A stretch of 51,519 bases of DNA from Candidatus Gemmiger excrementipullorum (GCA_019115045.1 DXEI01000076.1:1-51519), one strand, 5' to 3'; shown: positions 26,258 to 33,760, counted from the first letter of the stretch. Notes: a model not told the origin generated them from the sequence alone. Made by a program: numbers and translations.

Positions 26258-27703
26258 TCAACCCTGTTTCTGGTAGAGGTACCAGGTCACTTCGCCCTCG
26301 CCGCCGTCATAGCGGCAGGCGTCGATGCAGACATACCGCGGGAAACGTGTCTGCAGGTCGTCGACCAGCGCCACGGCGTAGTCGACGGCGCCGGTCTGCA
26401 GCAGGGTGTTTTGCTCGGCCCACTGGGCTTCCAGCGGCATGTTGGTGACACAGAAATACCGGCATGGCGGCAGCACGCCGGCGGCCGTGTAAAAGCCGCC
26501 GTCCAGCGTGCCGTAGTTGAGCAGGCTCGCCCCCAGCTGCGCGTTGATCTGCGCCGCAAAGCGGATTTGCGGCAGCGTATCGGCCGCGCGGCCGCGCAAA
26601 TTGCGGTTGGGGCTGGCCGCCCAGCAAAACAGCGCCGCAGCCGCCAGCGCCGCCCACGGGGCCGCGCACCGCAGCCAGCGGGGCAGCGGCCGCCGCGCCG
26701 CCCACGATGCCAGCGGCGCCAGGCCCAGCGGCGCAAAGACGGCCAGCACCAGGCTGTAATACACAAGATACCCGCCCAGCAGGCTGGTCAGCGTCAGGCC
26801 GGCCGCCAGCACGGCGGCCCAGGCCGCCGCCGCGCGGCGGCGCGCCGCAAACGCCCAGACCAGAAAAAGGGCAAACAGCGCCACGGCCGGCAGCGCGTCG
26901 CGCGCCGCCCACCACAGGTGCTGCACCAGGGCGGCCGGGCCGCCGCTGCCATGGTACAGGAACAGGTTGTCGTAAAAATAGGCGGTGAACCAGTCCCCCA
27001 GCGCGCCGTGCACGCCAAAGTAGACGGCCCACGGCAGCGCAGCCAGCGCCATGCCGCCCAGGTACGCCCCGCAGCTTTGCGCCAGCGCCCGGCCCCAGCC
27101 GCGGCGCACATACCAAAGCGCCAGCAGCGCCGCCCACGCCAGGTAGAACCCCAGCACGGTGTATTTGAGCCACAGCGCGCACCCGGCCAAAAAGCCCTGC
27201 ATCGCCACGGCAGACAGCGGCATGCGCCGCCCGGCGCACAGCGCCCGCAGGCCGCCGTACAGCGCGGCCGCCAAAAACGGCAGCAGAAACTCCTCAGCGC
27301 TGCCGCCGTGGAAAAACGCGCGCCCTGCCGCGACGGCGGCCGCCGGCAGCGCCGCCCACGCCGGGTGCAGCGCCCGGCCGCACAAGGCGGCCGCCGTGCG
27401 CACCCCCAGCGCCAGGAACAGCGCGAAGGAAATCACTTCCAGCGCAAAAACGCCGGTGAAGCCGGTGCGGTCCGCCAGGGACCCCAGCCCGTACAGCAGG
27501 TAGATCACGGGGCCTTTGTGGTCGAACACATCGCGGTACAGCACCTTGCCGCTGAACATCGACTTGCCCATGGTAAAAAAGATGTTGGCGTCCATCCAGT
27601 CGTTGAACGCAAACAGCGGCGACGATTTGCTGCACAGCAGCAAGACCGCGGCGGCTATGGCCAGGTACCACAGCGCCCGTTTGGTTTTTGCCTGCCAGGC
27701 CAA
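26258..27703 (-). CDS. Polytopic glycosyltransferase-like membrane protein
   Basis: 481 residues from the TTG at 27703, which has AGGGGG eight bases before it; a GTG at 27712 is the other option. About 11 membrane segments are seen. NDWMDANIFFTMGKSMFSGK and LYRDVFDHKGPVIYLLYGLG near residues 35-75 are the first loop typical of GT-C/GT39-like proteins, with the acidic D-x-x-D/E pair thought to bind the lipid-phosphosugar donor. The C-terminal 130 residues form a soluble extracytoplasmic domain. Likely modifies a surface polymer; acceptor unknown. Confidence 0.75.
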   Translation of the reverse strand: MAWQAKTKRALWYLAIAAAVLLLCSKSSPLFAFNDWMDANIFFTMGKSMFSGKVLYRDVFDHKGPVIYLLYGLGSLADRTGFTGVFALEVISFALFLALGVRTAAALCGRALHPAWAALPAAAVAAGRAFFHGGSAEEFLLPFLAAALYGGLRALCAGRRMPLSAVAMQGFLAGCALWLKYTVLGFYLAWAALLALWYVRRGWGRALAQSCGAYLGGMALAALPWAVYFGVHGALGDWFTAYFYDNLFLYHGSGGPAALVQHLWWAARDALPAVALFALFLVWAFAARRRAAAAWAAVLAAGLTLTSLLGGYLVYYSLVLAVFAPLGLAPLASWAARRPLPRWLRCAAPWAALAAAALFCWAASPNRNLRGRAADTLPQIRFAAQINAQLGASLLNYGTLDGGFYTAAGVLPPCRYFCVTNMPLEAQWAEQNTLLQTGAVDYAVALVDDLQTRFPRYVCIDACRYDGGEGEVTWYLYQKQG

Positions 27704-27720
27704 CCCGCACACCCCCTAAA

Positions 27721-27756
27721 ACAAACCGCGTCCCGGTCCGCTGGACCGGGGCGCGG
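27721..27756 (-). terminator. Terminator after the zinc-ribbon gene
   Basis: 14-bp stem (27726-27739 with 27743-27756, one G-U pair) followed on the minus strand by GTTTGTTTT. It separates the zinc-ribbon gene from the glycosyltransferase gene. Confidence 0.8.
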
Positions 27757-27796
27757 CGTGGAAATCAAACTTGCGTTACACGTACAGGCGCGTAGA

Positions 27797-28075
27797 TCAG
27801 CCGTTCTCTTTCATCTGGGCGAAGCACTCGCTGCAGTAGACCGGGCGGTCCTCCCGCGGCTGGAAAGGCACCTTGCAGGCCTTGCCGCAGTTGGCGCAGA
27901 CCGCGTCAAACATCTGGCGCTCGCCACGGGTGGCGTTCTTGCGGGCATCGCGGCAGGGCTTGCAGCGCTGGGGCTGGTTCTCGAAACCACGGCTGGCGTA
28001 GAACTCCTGCTCGCCGGCGGTCCAGACGAACTCTTTGCCGCAATCCTTGCATACCAAAGTCTTGTCTTCGAACAT
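27797..28075 (-). CDS. Zinc-ribbon protein with four CxxC pairs
   Basis: 92 residues from the ATG at 28075 (GAGGAGATACCCACT before it). Four CxxC pairs are present: CKDCGKEF, CKPCRDAR, CANCGKAC and CSECFAQM, enough for two zinc ribbons. The first half, with FVWTAGEQEFYASRGFENQP, matches the probable zinc-ribbon family (zf-trcl). Such proteins are small and cytosolic; the function is unknown. It lies downstream of a sigma factor gene in the same direction, with 139 bases between. Confidence 0.85.
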   Translation of the reverse strand: MFEDKTLVCKDCGKEFVWTAGEQEFYASRGFENQPQRCKPCRDARKNATRGERQMFDAVCANCGKACKVPFQPREDRPVYCSECFAQMKENG

Positions 28076-28214
28076 AGTGGGTATCTCCTCTGTTTGTATT
28101 TGCCCGCGGAAGAATCTAAACCAACGCATATGGAATGGACCAACGAACTGATTTTAGGCGCTACTGGGGGCAGGTTGATATATGACCAGGCAGATGCCTA
28201 GATCCAAAAACGGC

Positions 28215-28757
28215 TCACCCGCGCAGTTTGCGGCGGGCGCGTGCCAATGCGTTGGCCACGCCTTTGGGCGTGATGCCAAGCTGCTGCGCCGTGCGCGCGG
28301 CGGGCTGCCCATGCAGGCTGGCCACCAGGGCGCGGCGCTCCAGCGGGGAAAGTTCGGTCTGCATGCGGCCCAGCGTGGCGGCCCAGCGCTCCCCCGCGAT
28401 GGCCAGTTCCTCCGGCCCGGGCTGGGGGATGTTTTCGGCGTCCGGCAGCGGCACGCTGAAATTGAGCGGCGCGTGCTTTTTGCGCAGCGCGGCGCGGCGG
28501 GCGTCCTGCTGGGCGTGGCGGATACACGCCGCGGCATAGGATGCAAACGGCGCGCCGGCCGCCGGGCGGTAGCTGCGCACGGCCTGGAACAGGCCGATCA
28601 GCCCCTCCTGCACGGCGTCCTCAAAGTCGAGGCCGGGTGCCTGGCAGGCGGCCGCCCCTTTGCGGATGGCCGGCATCAACCGGGCGATCAGCGCGGCAAG
28701 CGCCGTTTCGTCCCCGCGCTGTGCGCGAACCAGCATATCGTCATCGATGTTCTGCAT
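28215..28757 (-). CDS. SigH-like RNA polymerase sigma-70 family factor
   Basis: 180 residues from the ATG at 28757, chosen by GGTGGAGAAGATCGC; the 46 codons upstream are not part of it. Region 2 is visible as DDDMLVRAQRGDETALAALI and LDFEDAVQEGLIGLFQAVRS, and region 4 as ELSPLERRALVASLHGQPAA followed by a helix-turn-helix, TAQQLGITPKGVANALARAR. The acidic DFEDAVQEG pattern resembles SigH of Bacilli and Clostridia, which act in competence and sporulation; the regulon here is unknown. Confidence 0.88.
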   Translation of the reverse strand: MQNIDDDMLVRAQRGDETALAALIARLMPAIRKGAAACQAPGLDFEDAVQEGLIGLFQAVRSYRPAAGAPFASYAAACIRHAQQDARRAALRKKHAPLNFSVPLPDAENIPQPGPEELAIAGERWAATLGRMQTELSPLERRALVASLHGQPAARTAQQLGITPKGVANALARARRKLRG

Positions 28758-28791
28758 GCGATCTTCTCCACCGGCAGATACGAACACCTTT

Positions 28792-28820
28792 ATAATACCC
28801 GTACGGGCGCGGTTTGTCAA
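28792..28820 (-). promoter_or_regulatory. Promoter of the sigma factor gene
   Basis: TTGACA (28820-28815), 17-bp spacer, TATTAT (28797-28792) on the minus strand, 35 bases before the ATG. A consensus-like housekeeping promoter. Confidence 0.85.
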
Positions 28821-28877
28821 CCTGTTTTTGGGCAATTTGCTGCATGGCGCCGGCGCGAATTTTGCGGCGGCGGGGGC

Positions 28878-28906
28878 TTGTATTCCCGCCGGCAACCTGT
28901 TATACT
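28878..28906 (+). promoter_or_regulatory. Promoter of the Mn riboswitch transcript
   Basis: TTGTAT (28878-28883), 17-bp spacer, TATACT (28901-28906) on the plus strand. Transcription would start near 28913, a few bases before the riboswitch P1 stem. Confidence 0.85.
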
Positions 28907-28916
28907 GGGCAGGAAA

Positions 28917-29024
28917 GGCAAAAGGGAGTAAGCGGCAGGGCCGGCCGGGGCGCGGGGCCTGCGTTTGGCTTCGTCACCACGGGCAGTCCGCCCCGGGCCA
29001 CACCCAAGCACTGAGACTTTTGCC
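28917..29024 (+). promoter_or_regulatory. yybP-ykoY manganese riboswitch aptamer
   Basis: P1 is formed by GGCAAAAG (28917-28924) and CTTTTGCC (29017-29024). The conserved elements of the class are in order: GGGAGTA right after P1 (28924-28930), TTCGTCACC (28970-28978), CCGGGCC (28994-29000) and CACTGAGACTTTT (29009-29021). Two internal arms lie between. Known members of this class bind Mn2+ at the L1-L3 contact and switch genes on. The match is by motif and order, without a covariance-model search. Confidence 0.9.
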
Positions 29025-29057
29025 GCGGCCCGCCCGGCTGCGGTAAAAGCCTTTTTT
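29017..29057 (+). terminator. Riboswitch-controlled terminator
   Basis: CTTTTGCCGC (29017-29026) pairs with GCGGTAAAAG (29040-29049, one G-U pair), and six T residues follow (29052-29057). The 5' arm is the same strand as the 3' half of the riboswitch P1 stem, so aptamer and terminator cannot form together. Metal binding would free transcription. Confidence 0.9.
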
Positions 29058-29106
29058 ATTGCCGCTTTGCCCCCCTGCACCCAATTTGTAAGGAGGAACC
29101 CCTGTT

Positions 29107-30240
29107 ATGGATGTTTTGCAAACGTTTGCCGGGCTGTTTGCCAACTTTGGCAACCTGACCTGGCAGATGGTCGTCATGTGGGCCATCGGCGGCCTGCTGG
29201 TCTACCTGGGCATCGTCAAAAAGATGGAGCCCAGCCTGCTGCTGCCGATGGGCTTTGGCGCCATCCTCGTCAACCTGCCGATGTCGGGCGCCATCACCCA
29301 GGGCGAGACCGAAGGCCCCATCACTGCGCTGTTTGAGGCGGGCATGTCCAACGAGCTGTTTCCGCTTTTGCTGTTCATCGGCATCGGCGCGATGATCGAC
29401 TTTGGCCCGCTGCTGGAAAAACCGTGGCTGATGCTGTTTGGCGCGGCGGCGCAGTTTGGCATCTTCTTCACGCTGGCGGTCGCCGGGCTGTTCTTTGACC
29501 TGCCCGACGCTGCGTCCATCGCCATCATCGGCGCGGCCGACGGCCCCACGGCCATCTTTGTGGCCAACACGCTGGGCAGCAAGTACCTGGGCGCCATCAT
29601 GGTGGCCGCGTACAGCTACATGGCGCTGGTGCCCATTGTGCAGCCGCCGGTCATCCGCCTGTGCACGACCAAAAAAGAGCGTATGATCCGCATGCCCTAC
29701 CGCAAGGGCAACGTGACCCAGACCACCAAGATCCTGTTCCCCATCGTGGTCACGGTGCTGGCCGGCCTGGTGGCCCCCGCCAGCGTGGCGCTGGTCGGCT
29801 TTTTGATGTTCGGCAACCTGATCCGCGAGTGCGGCGTGCTGAACTCGCTTTCCGAGACGGCGCAGAACGTGCTGGCCAACCTCATCACCATCGTGCTGGG
29901 CCTGACGGTGGCCGGGCAGATGACGGCCGACAAGTTCGTCAAGCCCGACACGCTGCTGATTTTGGCGCTGGGCCTGGTAGCCTTTGTGTTTGACACGGCC
30001 GGCGGCGTGCTGTTTGCCAAGCTGCTGAACCTCTTCCTGCCCGAGGGCAAAAAGCTCAACCCGATGATCGGCGCGGCCGGCATCTCGGCGTTCCCGATGA
30101 GCGGGCGCGTCGTCAACCAGATGGGCCTGGCCGAGGACAACCAGAACTTCCTGCTGATGTACTCCATCAGCGTCAACGTTTCGGGCCAGATCGCCTCGGT
30201 CATTGCCGGCGGTTTGATCCTGACCCTGATGGGCATGTAA
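29107..30240 (+). CDS. Sodium-pumping decarboxylase beta-subunit-like membrane protein (OadB/GcdB family)
   Basis: 377 residues, nine to eleven membrane segments. Family members form the Na+ channel of biotin-dependent decarboxylases such as oxaloacetate and glutaconyl-CoA decarboxylase. Conserved parts are IIGAADGPTAIFVANTLGSK (containing the Asp known to bind Na+ in OadB), YSYMALVPIVQPPVIR, and GAAGISAFPMSGRVVNQMG with the conserved Ser/Arg. A GTAAGGAGG site precedes the ATG. There is no alpha (carboxyltransferase) gene or biotin carrier nearby; only a gamma-like small protein follows. It is controlled by a manganese riboswitch, unusual for the family, so its job may differ from a classical decarboxylase pump. 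Confidence 0.93.
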   Translation: MDVLQTFAGLFANFGNLTWQMVVMWAIGGLLVYLGIVKKMEPSLLLPMGFGAILVNLPMSGAITQGETEGPITALFEAGMSNELFPLLLFIGIGAMIDFGPLLEKPWLMLFGAAAQFGIFFTLAVAGLFFDLPDAASIAIIGAADGPTAIFVANTLGSKYLGAIMVAAYSYMALVPIVQPPVIRLCTTKKERMIRMPYRKGNVTQTTKILFPIVVTVLAGLVAPASVALVGFLMFGNLIRECGVLNSLSETAQNVLANLITIVLGLTVAGQMTADKFVKPDTLLILALGLVAFVFDTAGGVLFAKLLNLFLPEGKKLNPMIGAAGISAFPMSGRVVNQMGLAEDNQNFLLMYSISVNVSGQIASVIAGGLILTLMGM

Positions 30241-30252
30241 GGAGGGTTTTGT

Positions 30253-30390
30253 ATGAACATTGCATCGCTTGCTTCGACGCTGCCCATGATGCTCGTCGGC
30301 ATGCTGGGGATCTTTTTGGTCATCGGCGTCATCATCCTGGCGGTCTGCCTGCTCAACCGGCTGACCGCGAAAAAGGACGACAAAGAATAA
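30253..30390 (+). CDS. Small OadG-like gamma subunit
   Basis: 45 residues: a single membrane helix (PMMLVGMLGIFLVIGVIILA at residues 11-30) and a charged tail, KKDDKE. Gamma subunits of Na+ pumping decarboxylases have the same layout, but often a longer tail with a metal-binding C-terminus that is absent here. GGAGGGTTTTGT precedes the ATG. It starts 12 bases after the beta-like gene, so the two are one operon. Confidence 0.85.
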   Translation: MNIASLASTLPMMLVGMLGIFLVIGVIILAVCLLNRLTAKKDDKE

Positions 30391-30407
30391 CCCTTTGCAT
30401 ACAGCAC

Positions 30408-30450
30408 AAAACCAGCGGGGCCCGCGGCATCATGCCGCGGGCCCCGCTGG
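30408..30450 (-). terminator. Terminator after degV, possibly bidirectional
   Basis: Near-perfect 39-base palindrome (30412-30450) with 17-19 bp arms; on the minus strand four T residues follow. It lies between the convergent beta/gamma operon and the DegV gene and may serve both. Confidence 0.8.
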
Positions 30451-30477
30451 CGTATGGAGGTACCCGTTGGGCCGGGT

Positions 30478-31338
30478 TTATGCTTGTTCGTCCTGCGGGG
30501 CTTTGGCCACGAACAGGATGCCGGCCGCGCGCGGGCCGACGTGGGTGCCGATGGTCGCGCCGATCTGGCAGGTGCGCACGCCCTCGAGCTTGAGGTTCTG
30601 CGTAAGGTGGTAGTGCACCGGGCCGGCCATCTGCTTTTCGTCGCTGTAAAGCACCGTGCAGGGGTAGTTGGTGTCGATGCCGCCCAATTCGTCGAGCTGC
30701 TTGAACATCGCCACCAGCGCGCCGGGGCGGCCGCGGCCCTTGCCCGCCAGCTTGACAGCCCCGCCGTACAGCGCAATGACCGGCTTGATGCCCAGCGCGC
30801 CGCCGACGATGGCGACCGCCGCCGGCACGCGCCCGCCTTTTTGCAGGTGCTTGAGGCTGTCGACGACCGCGACGATGCGCACGCGCTTTTTAAAGGTCTC
30901 GAGCTCGGCGGCGATCTCGGCTGCCGTCAGGCCCTTGTCGCGCAGGCGCAGCGCCTCGCGCAGGAGTTCGGCCTCGCCCTGGGCCGCCGTCTCGGAGTCG
31001 ACGACGTACACCGGCGTGTCGACCTCCTTGGCGGCCAGCACGGCGCACTGGTAGGTGCCGGACAGTTTTTGGGCGACGGTGATGACGACGACCTCGTCGC
31101 CGGCTGCCTCGGCGTCGGCGTACGCCTCTATAAAAGCGGCCGGGCTGGGCTGGCTGGTGCGCGGCAGCTTGGCGTCGGCGGCCAGCCGCGCAAAGAATTC
31201 GTCTTTGGTCATGCGGCCGTCGTCCTCGATGGTGGTGCCATCCTCAAACGTGATGGCCATCGGCACCACGGCAACGCCGGGCTGCGCCTGTTCCTGTTCG
31301 GTCAGGTCGGCGGCGGAATCGGTCAGGATACGGATCAT
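30478..31338 (-). CDS. DegV family fatty-acid-binding protein
   Basis: 286 residues. DegV/FakB-type proteins bind a fatty acid and present it to the kinase FakA for phosphorylation. The N-terminal MIRILTDSAADL, then LPRTSQPSPAAFIEAYADAE and VVDSLKHLQKGGRVPAAVAI with ALGIKPVIAL are family signatures. No fakA gene is in the window. Convergent with the beta/gamma operon. Confidence 0.93.
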   Translation of the reverse strand: MIRILTDSAADLTEQEQAQPGVAVVPMAITFEDGTTIEDDGRMTKDEFFARLAADAKLPRTSQPSPAAFIEAYADAEAAGDEVVVITVAQKLSGTYQCAVLAAKEVDTPVYVVDSETAAQGEAELLREALRLRDKGLTAAEIAAELETFKKRVRIVAVVDSLKHLQKGGRVPAAVAIVGGALGIKPVIALYGGAVKLAGKGRGRPGALVAMFKQLDELGGIDTNYPCTVLYSDEKQMAGPVHYHLTQNLKLEGVRTCQIGATIGTHVGPRAAGILFVAKAPQDEQA

Positions 31339-31402
31339 AGGGCTTCCCTCGCTTTGTTATCAATGTAAAGTCAGATCTATACGGGCGGCGCAACGCCGCG
31401 GG

Positions 31403-32767
31403 TCACTGTGGGGCAGGCTCTTGCAGGCCCAGCAGGCCGGCAGCGGTGTCGGGGTCCAGCTGCTGCACGGCTTCCAGCTTGCGGGTGATGGCACGGCTGC
31501 GCGGGCCGATGAGCTCCTCAAGATCGGAACCGGTCTGGTTGAGGTGGCGCTGCATCTGCTGCAAGCCGGCGCCGAACTTTTCAAACTCGGTCTTGACGGC
31601 GCCCAGCACCGTCCACACCTCGCCGGAGCGTTTTTGGATGGCCAGCGTGCGGAACCCCATCTGCAAGGCGTTGAGCAGCGCCGCCATCGTGGACGGGCCG
31701 GCGACGGTGATCTGGTAGTCGCGCTGGAGCGCCTCGGGCAGGTCGCCGGAGACGACCTCGGCATACAGCCCCTCGAACGGCAGGAACAGGATGCCGAAGC
31801 TGGTGGTGTAGGGCACCTCGATGTATTTGTCGTGGATGTCTTTGGCCTCCTGCCGCAGCACGGTGTACAGCGCTTTGCGCATGGCGGCCACGGCCGCCGC
31901 GTCGCCGCGCTGCTGCGCGGCCTGCAGGTGGGCGTAGGCGTCGCCGGGGAACTTGGCGTCGATGGGCAGCCAGACCGGCCCGCCCTGCCCCGGCAGCTTG
32001 ACGGCGTACTCGACCCGGTTGGCGCTGCCCGGCACGGTGGCGACGTTGCGCTCGTACTGGCCGGGGGCCAGGATCTGCTCCAAGATCGCGCCGAGCTGCA
32101 CCTCGCCCAAAATGCCGCGCGTCTTGACGCCGGACAGCACCTGCTTGAGGCTGCCGACGTCGGCGGCCAGCGTCTGCATCTCGCCCAGGCCCTTGTAGAC
32201 CTGCTCGAGCTGGGTGCTGACGGTGCGGAAGGAATCACTGATGCGCTTTTGCAGCGTATCCTGCAGTTTTTCTTCCACCGTGCCGCGGATCTCGTCAAGT
32301 TTCTGGTTGTTGTCGGCCCGGATGACGTTGAGCCCCTGCACCAGGGCGCCGCGCACGCCGTCCAGGCGGGCGGCGTTGGAATCCTCGAGGTTTTTCAGCC
32401 GCTGTTCCAGCACGGTCAGCTGGGTCAGCAGCGCGTCGCTGGCGGCCTTCTGGCGCGCCGCGCCGGCGCGGTCGATGGCGTCCAGCCGGGCGGTGTCAGC
32501 CGCGGCCTGCTGGCGCTGGTTTTCGGCCAGGACGCCGGCAAAATCCCGCAGGGAGGCCGACGTGGTGCGGGCGCTCTCGCCCTGCATGGCGCGCAGCTGC
32601 TCGGCCAGCAGGTCGGTCTCGCCCTGCAGCACCGGCGTCACGGCCTGCACAAAGTCCTGCGGCGTGGCGGGCGGGGGCTGCCGGCGGCGGCTTTGCGCCA
32701 GCAGCACGGCCAGCAGCACATCCCCCACCAGGGCCAGCGCCAAAAGTAGATACAGCATCCAATCCAT
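31403..32767 (-). CDS. rmuC: DNA recombination protein RmuC
   Basis: 454 residues: an N-terminal membrane anchor (residues 3-24), a long coiled coil to about residue 200, then the RmuC nuclease-like domain with GVKTRGILGEVQLGAILEQI, LPIDAKFPGDAY and LFLPFEGLYAEVV. The conserved D-A-K is the suspected metal-dependent core. RmuC limits inversion of short repeats in E. coli; biochemical role not settled. Followed by degV after 64 bases. Confidence 0.95.
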   Translation of the reverse strand: MDWMLYLLLALALVGDVLLAVLLAQSRRRQPPPATPQDFVQAVTPVLQGETDLLAEQLRAMQGESARTTSASLRDFAGVLAENQRQQAAADTARLDAIDRAGAARQKAASDALLTQLTVLEQRLKNLEDSNAARLDGVRGALVQGLNVIRADNNQKLDEIRGTVEEKLQDTLQKRISDSFRTVSTQLEQVYKGLGEMQTLAADVGSLKQVLSGVKTRGILGEVQLGAILEQILAPGQYERNVATVPGSANRVEYAVKLPGQGGPVWLPIDAKFPGDAYAHLQAAQQRGDAAAVAAMRKALYTVLRQEAKDIHDKYIEVPYTTSFGILFLPFEGLYAEVVSGDLPEALQRDYQITVAGPSTMAALLNALQMGFRTLAIQKRSGEVWTVLGAVKTEFEKFGAGLQQMQRHLNQTGSDLEELIGPRSRAITRKLEAVQQLDPDTAAGLLGLQEPAPQ

Positions 32768-32795
32768 AGGTCATCCTTCCGGCCGCCGCAAGCCC

Positions 32796-32825
32796 AGTAT
32801 AGCATATCCGGCAGCCTGATACCAA
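32796..32825 (-). promoter_or_regulatory. rmuC: Promoter of rmuC
   Basis: TTGGTA (32825-32820), 18-bp spacer, TATACT (32801-32796) on the minus strand, about 30 bases before the rmuC start. Confidence 0.6.
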
Positions 32826-32854
32826 GTACAGTTGTTCAATTTTTCGCGTTGTGT

Positions 32855-33241
32855 TCAGCGGATGAGCAGCAGCCCGATGCCCGCCAGCGCCATAAAGGCA
32901 GCCATCAACTCGGTGCCGGGGTTGTGGCGTTCCAGCAGCGGGCGGCCGGGGCGGTACCACACCCGGATGCTTTTGCCCTTTTGCGCGTCGTGGCAGAACC
33001 AGAACGCGTCGTTGGTCTCGCATTCCAGGCGTTCGCCGTCCACATATACTTCCACCACATAGCGGTAGCCGCCGGCCCCGCCGCGCGGGCTGGTGCGGTC
33101 GGCTTTGCGGCAGCCCAGGATGCGGGCGGGCAGCAGCGTACCGCCGCGCACGGTGCGGTATTTTTCCCACAAAGCGGCGGCGGCCAGGGCCAGAAACAAT
33201 ACCCCCAGCACCCGGTATACGATCATAAGCGGCAGCGGCAT
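32855..33241 (-). CDS. DUF3592-like membrane protein
   Basis: 128 residues from the ATG at 33241, which has AAAGGA at nine bases; a TTG two codons earlier is unlikely. One membrane helix lies at each end (about 6-24 and 112-128), with a beta-rich cytosolic or surface domain between, containing RYVVEVYVDGERLECETND and IRVWYRPGRP. This is the layout of DUF3592. Function unknown. No RNA or other gene seen in 33248-33360. Confidence 0.7.
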   Translation of the reverse strand: MPLPLMIVYRVLGVLFLALAAAALWEKYRTVRGGTLLPARILGCRKADRTSPRGGAGGYRYVVEVYVDGERLECETNDAFWFCHDAQKGKSIRVWYRPGRPLLERHNPGTELMAAFMALAGIGLLLIR

Positions 33242-33360
33242 AGGCAAAGGTCCTTTCGTAAACAGCTCAGCTTTTTACTATCATACCCTGCTTTTGCAAA
33301 AGCTGCAAGGGGCCGGGGCAAAGTTGCCGGGCGCGGCGCGCGCTTTCGCTGTTTAAAGTA

Positions 33361-33389
33361 TTGACTACAGCGGGCATAGTTGCTACAAT
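33361..33389 (+). promoter_or_regulatory. Promoter of the TrpR-like gene and galM
   Basis: TTGACT (33361-33366), 17-bp spacer, TACAAT (33384-33389) on the plus strand. It drives the gene starting at 33443 and probably galM. Confidence 0.85.
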
Positions 33390-33401
33390 GAACGTAGCAA
33401 C
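33379..33401 (+). promoter_or_regulatory. Operator-like inverted repeat over the -10 box
   Basis: GTTGCTAC (33379-33386), seven bases, GTAGCAAC (33394-33401): perfect 8-bp arms centred on the -10 and start region. A repressor bound here would block RNA polymerase. The DNA-binding protein encoded immediately downstream is the obvious candidate. Confidence 0.75.
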
Positions 33402-33442
33402 AGCCAAAGCCCCCGACATCGTTTACAAAAAAGGAGGCGCCT

Positions 33443-33760
33443 ATGCGCCCGGAGACCCAAAACGAAAAAGAACGCAGCACCGCCCTGTATGAGGCGATCC
33501 TGCGCCTGAACACGCTGGAGGAATGCATCCGCTTTTTTGAGGACCTGTGCGCCGTGACCGAGCTGCACACGCTGGAGCAGCGCTACGCCGTAGCCGGCTG
33601 CCTGCTGCAGGGCAAGGTCTACAGCGAGATCCGGCGCGAGACCGGCGCGTCCAGCGCGACGGTGAGCCGCGTCAACCGCATGCTCAACTACGGCACCGGC
33701 AGCGTGGCCGCCAGCGTCCGGCAGGACCTGGCCAGCCAGCCGGAGCCCGACACAGAATAA
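33443..33760 (+). CDS. TrpR-like DNA-binding protein (YerC/YecD family)
   Basis: 105 residues, essentially one TrpR-fold domain. LNTLEECIRFFEDLCAVTEL and LEQRYAVAGCLLQGKVYSEI followed by the recognition helix region RETGASSATVSRVNRMLNYG match the family. YerC-type proteins are predicted repressors; their co-repressor and targets are mostly unknown. AAAAAAGGAGGCGCCT precedes the ATG. It is followed by galM after 16 bases. Confidence 0.93.
   Translation: MRPETQNEKERSTALYEAILRLNTLEECIRFFEDLCAVTELHTLEQRYAVAGCLLQGKVYSEIRRETGASSATVSRVNRMLNYGTGSVAASVRQDLASQPEPDTE

Noticed and set aside
26042-28201. 719-codon open frame on the plus strand
   Set aside because: Antisense to the glycosyltransferase and zinc-ribbon genes; almost entirely Arg/Gln/Pro-rich.
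28917-29024. Na+ riboswitch (DUF1646 motif) instead of the Mn class
   Set aside because: It was tempting because the target is an Na+-pump family, but the GGGAGTA ... CGTCA ... CTGAGAC order fits yybP-ykoY. I do not know the Na+ motif well enough to exclude it fully.
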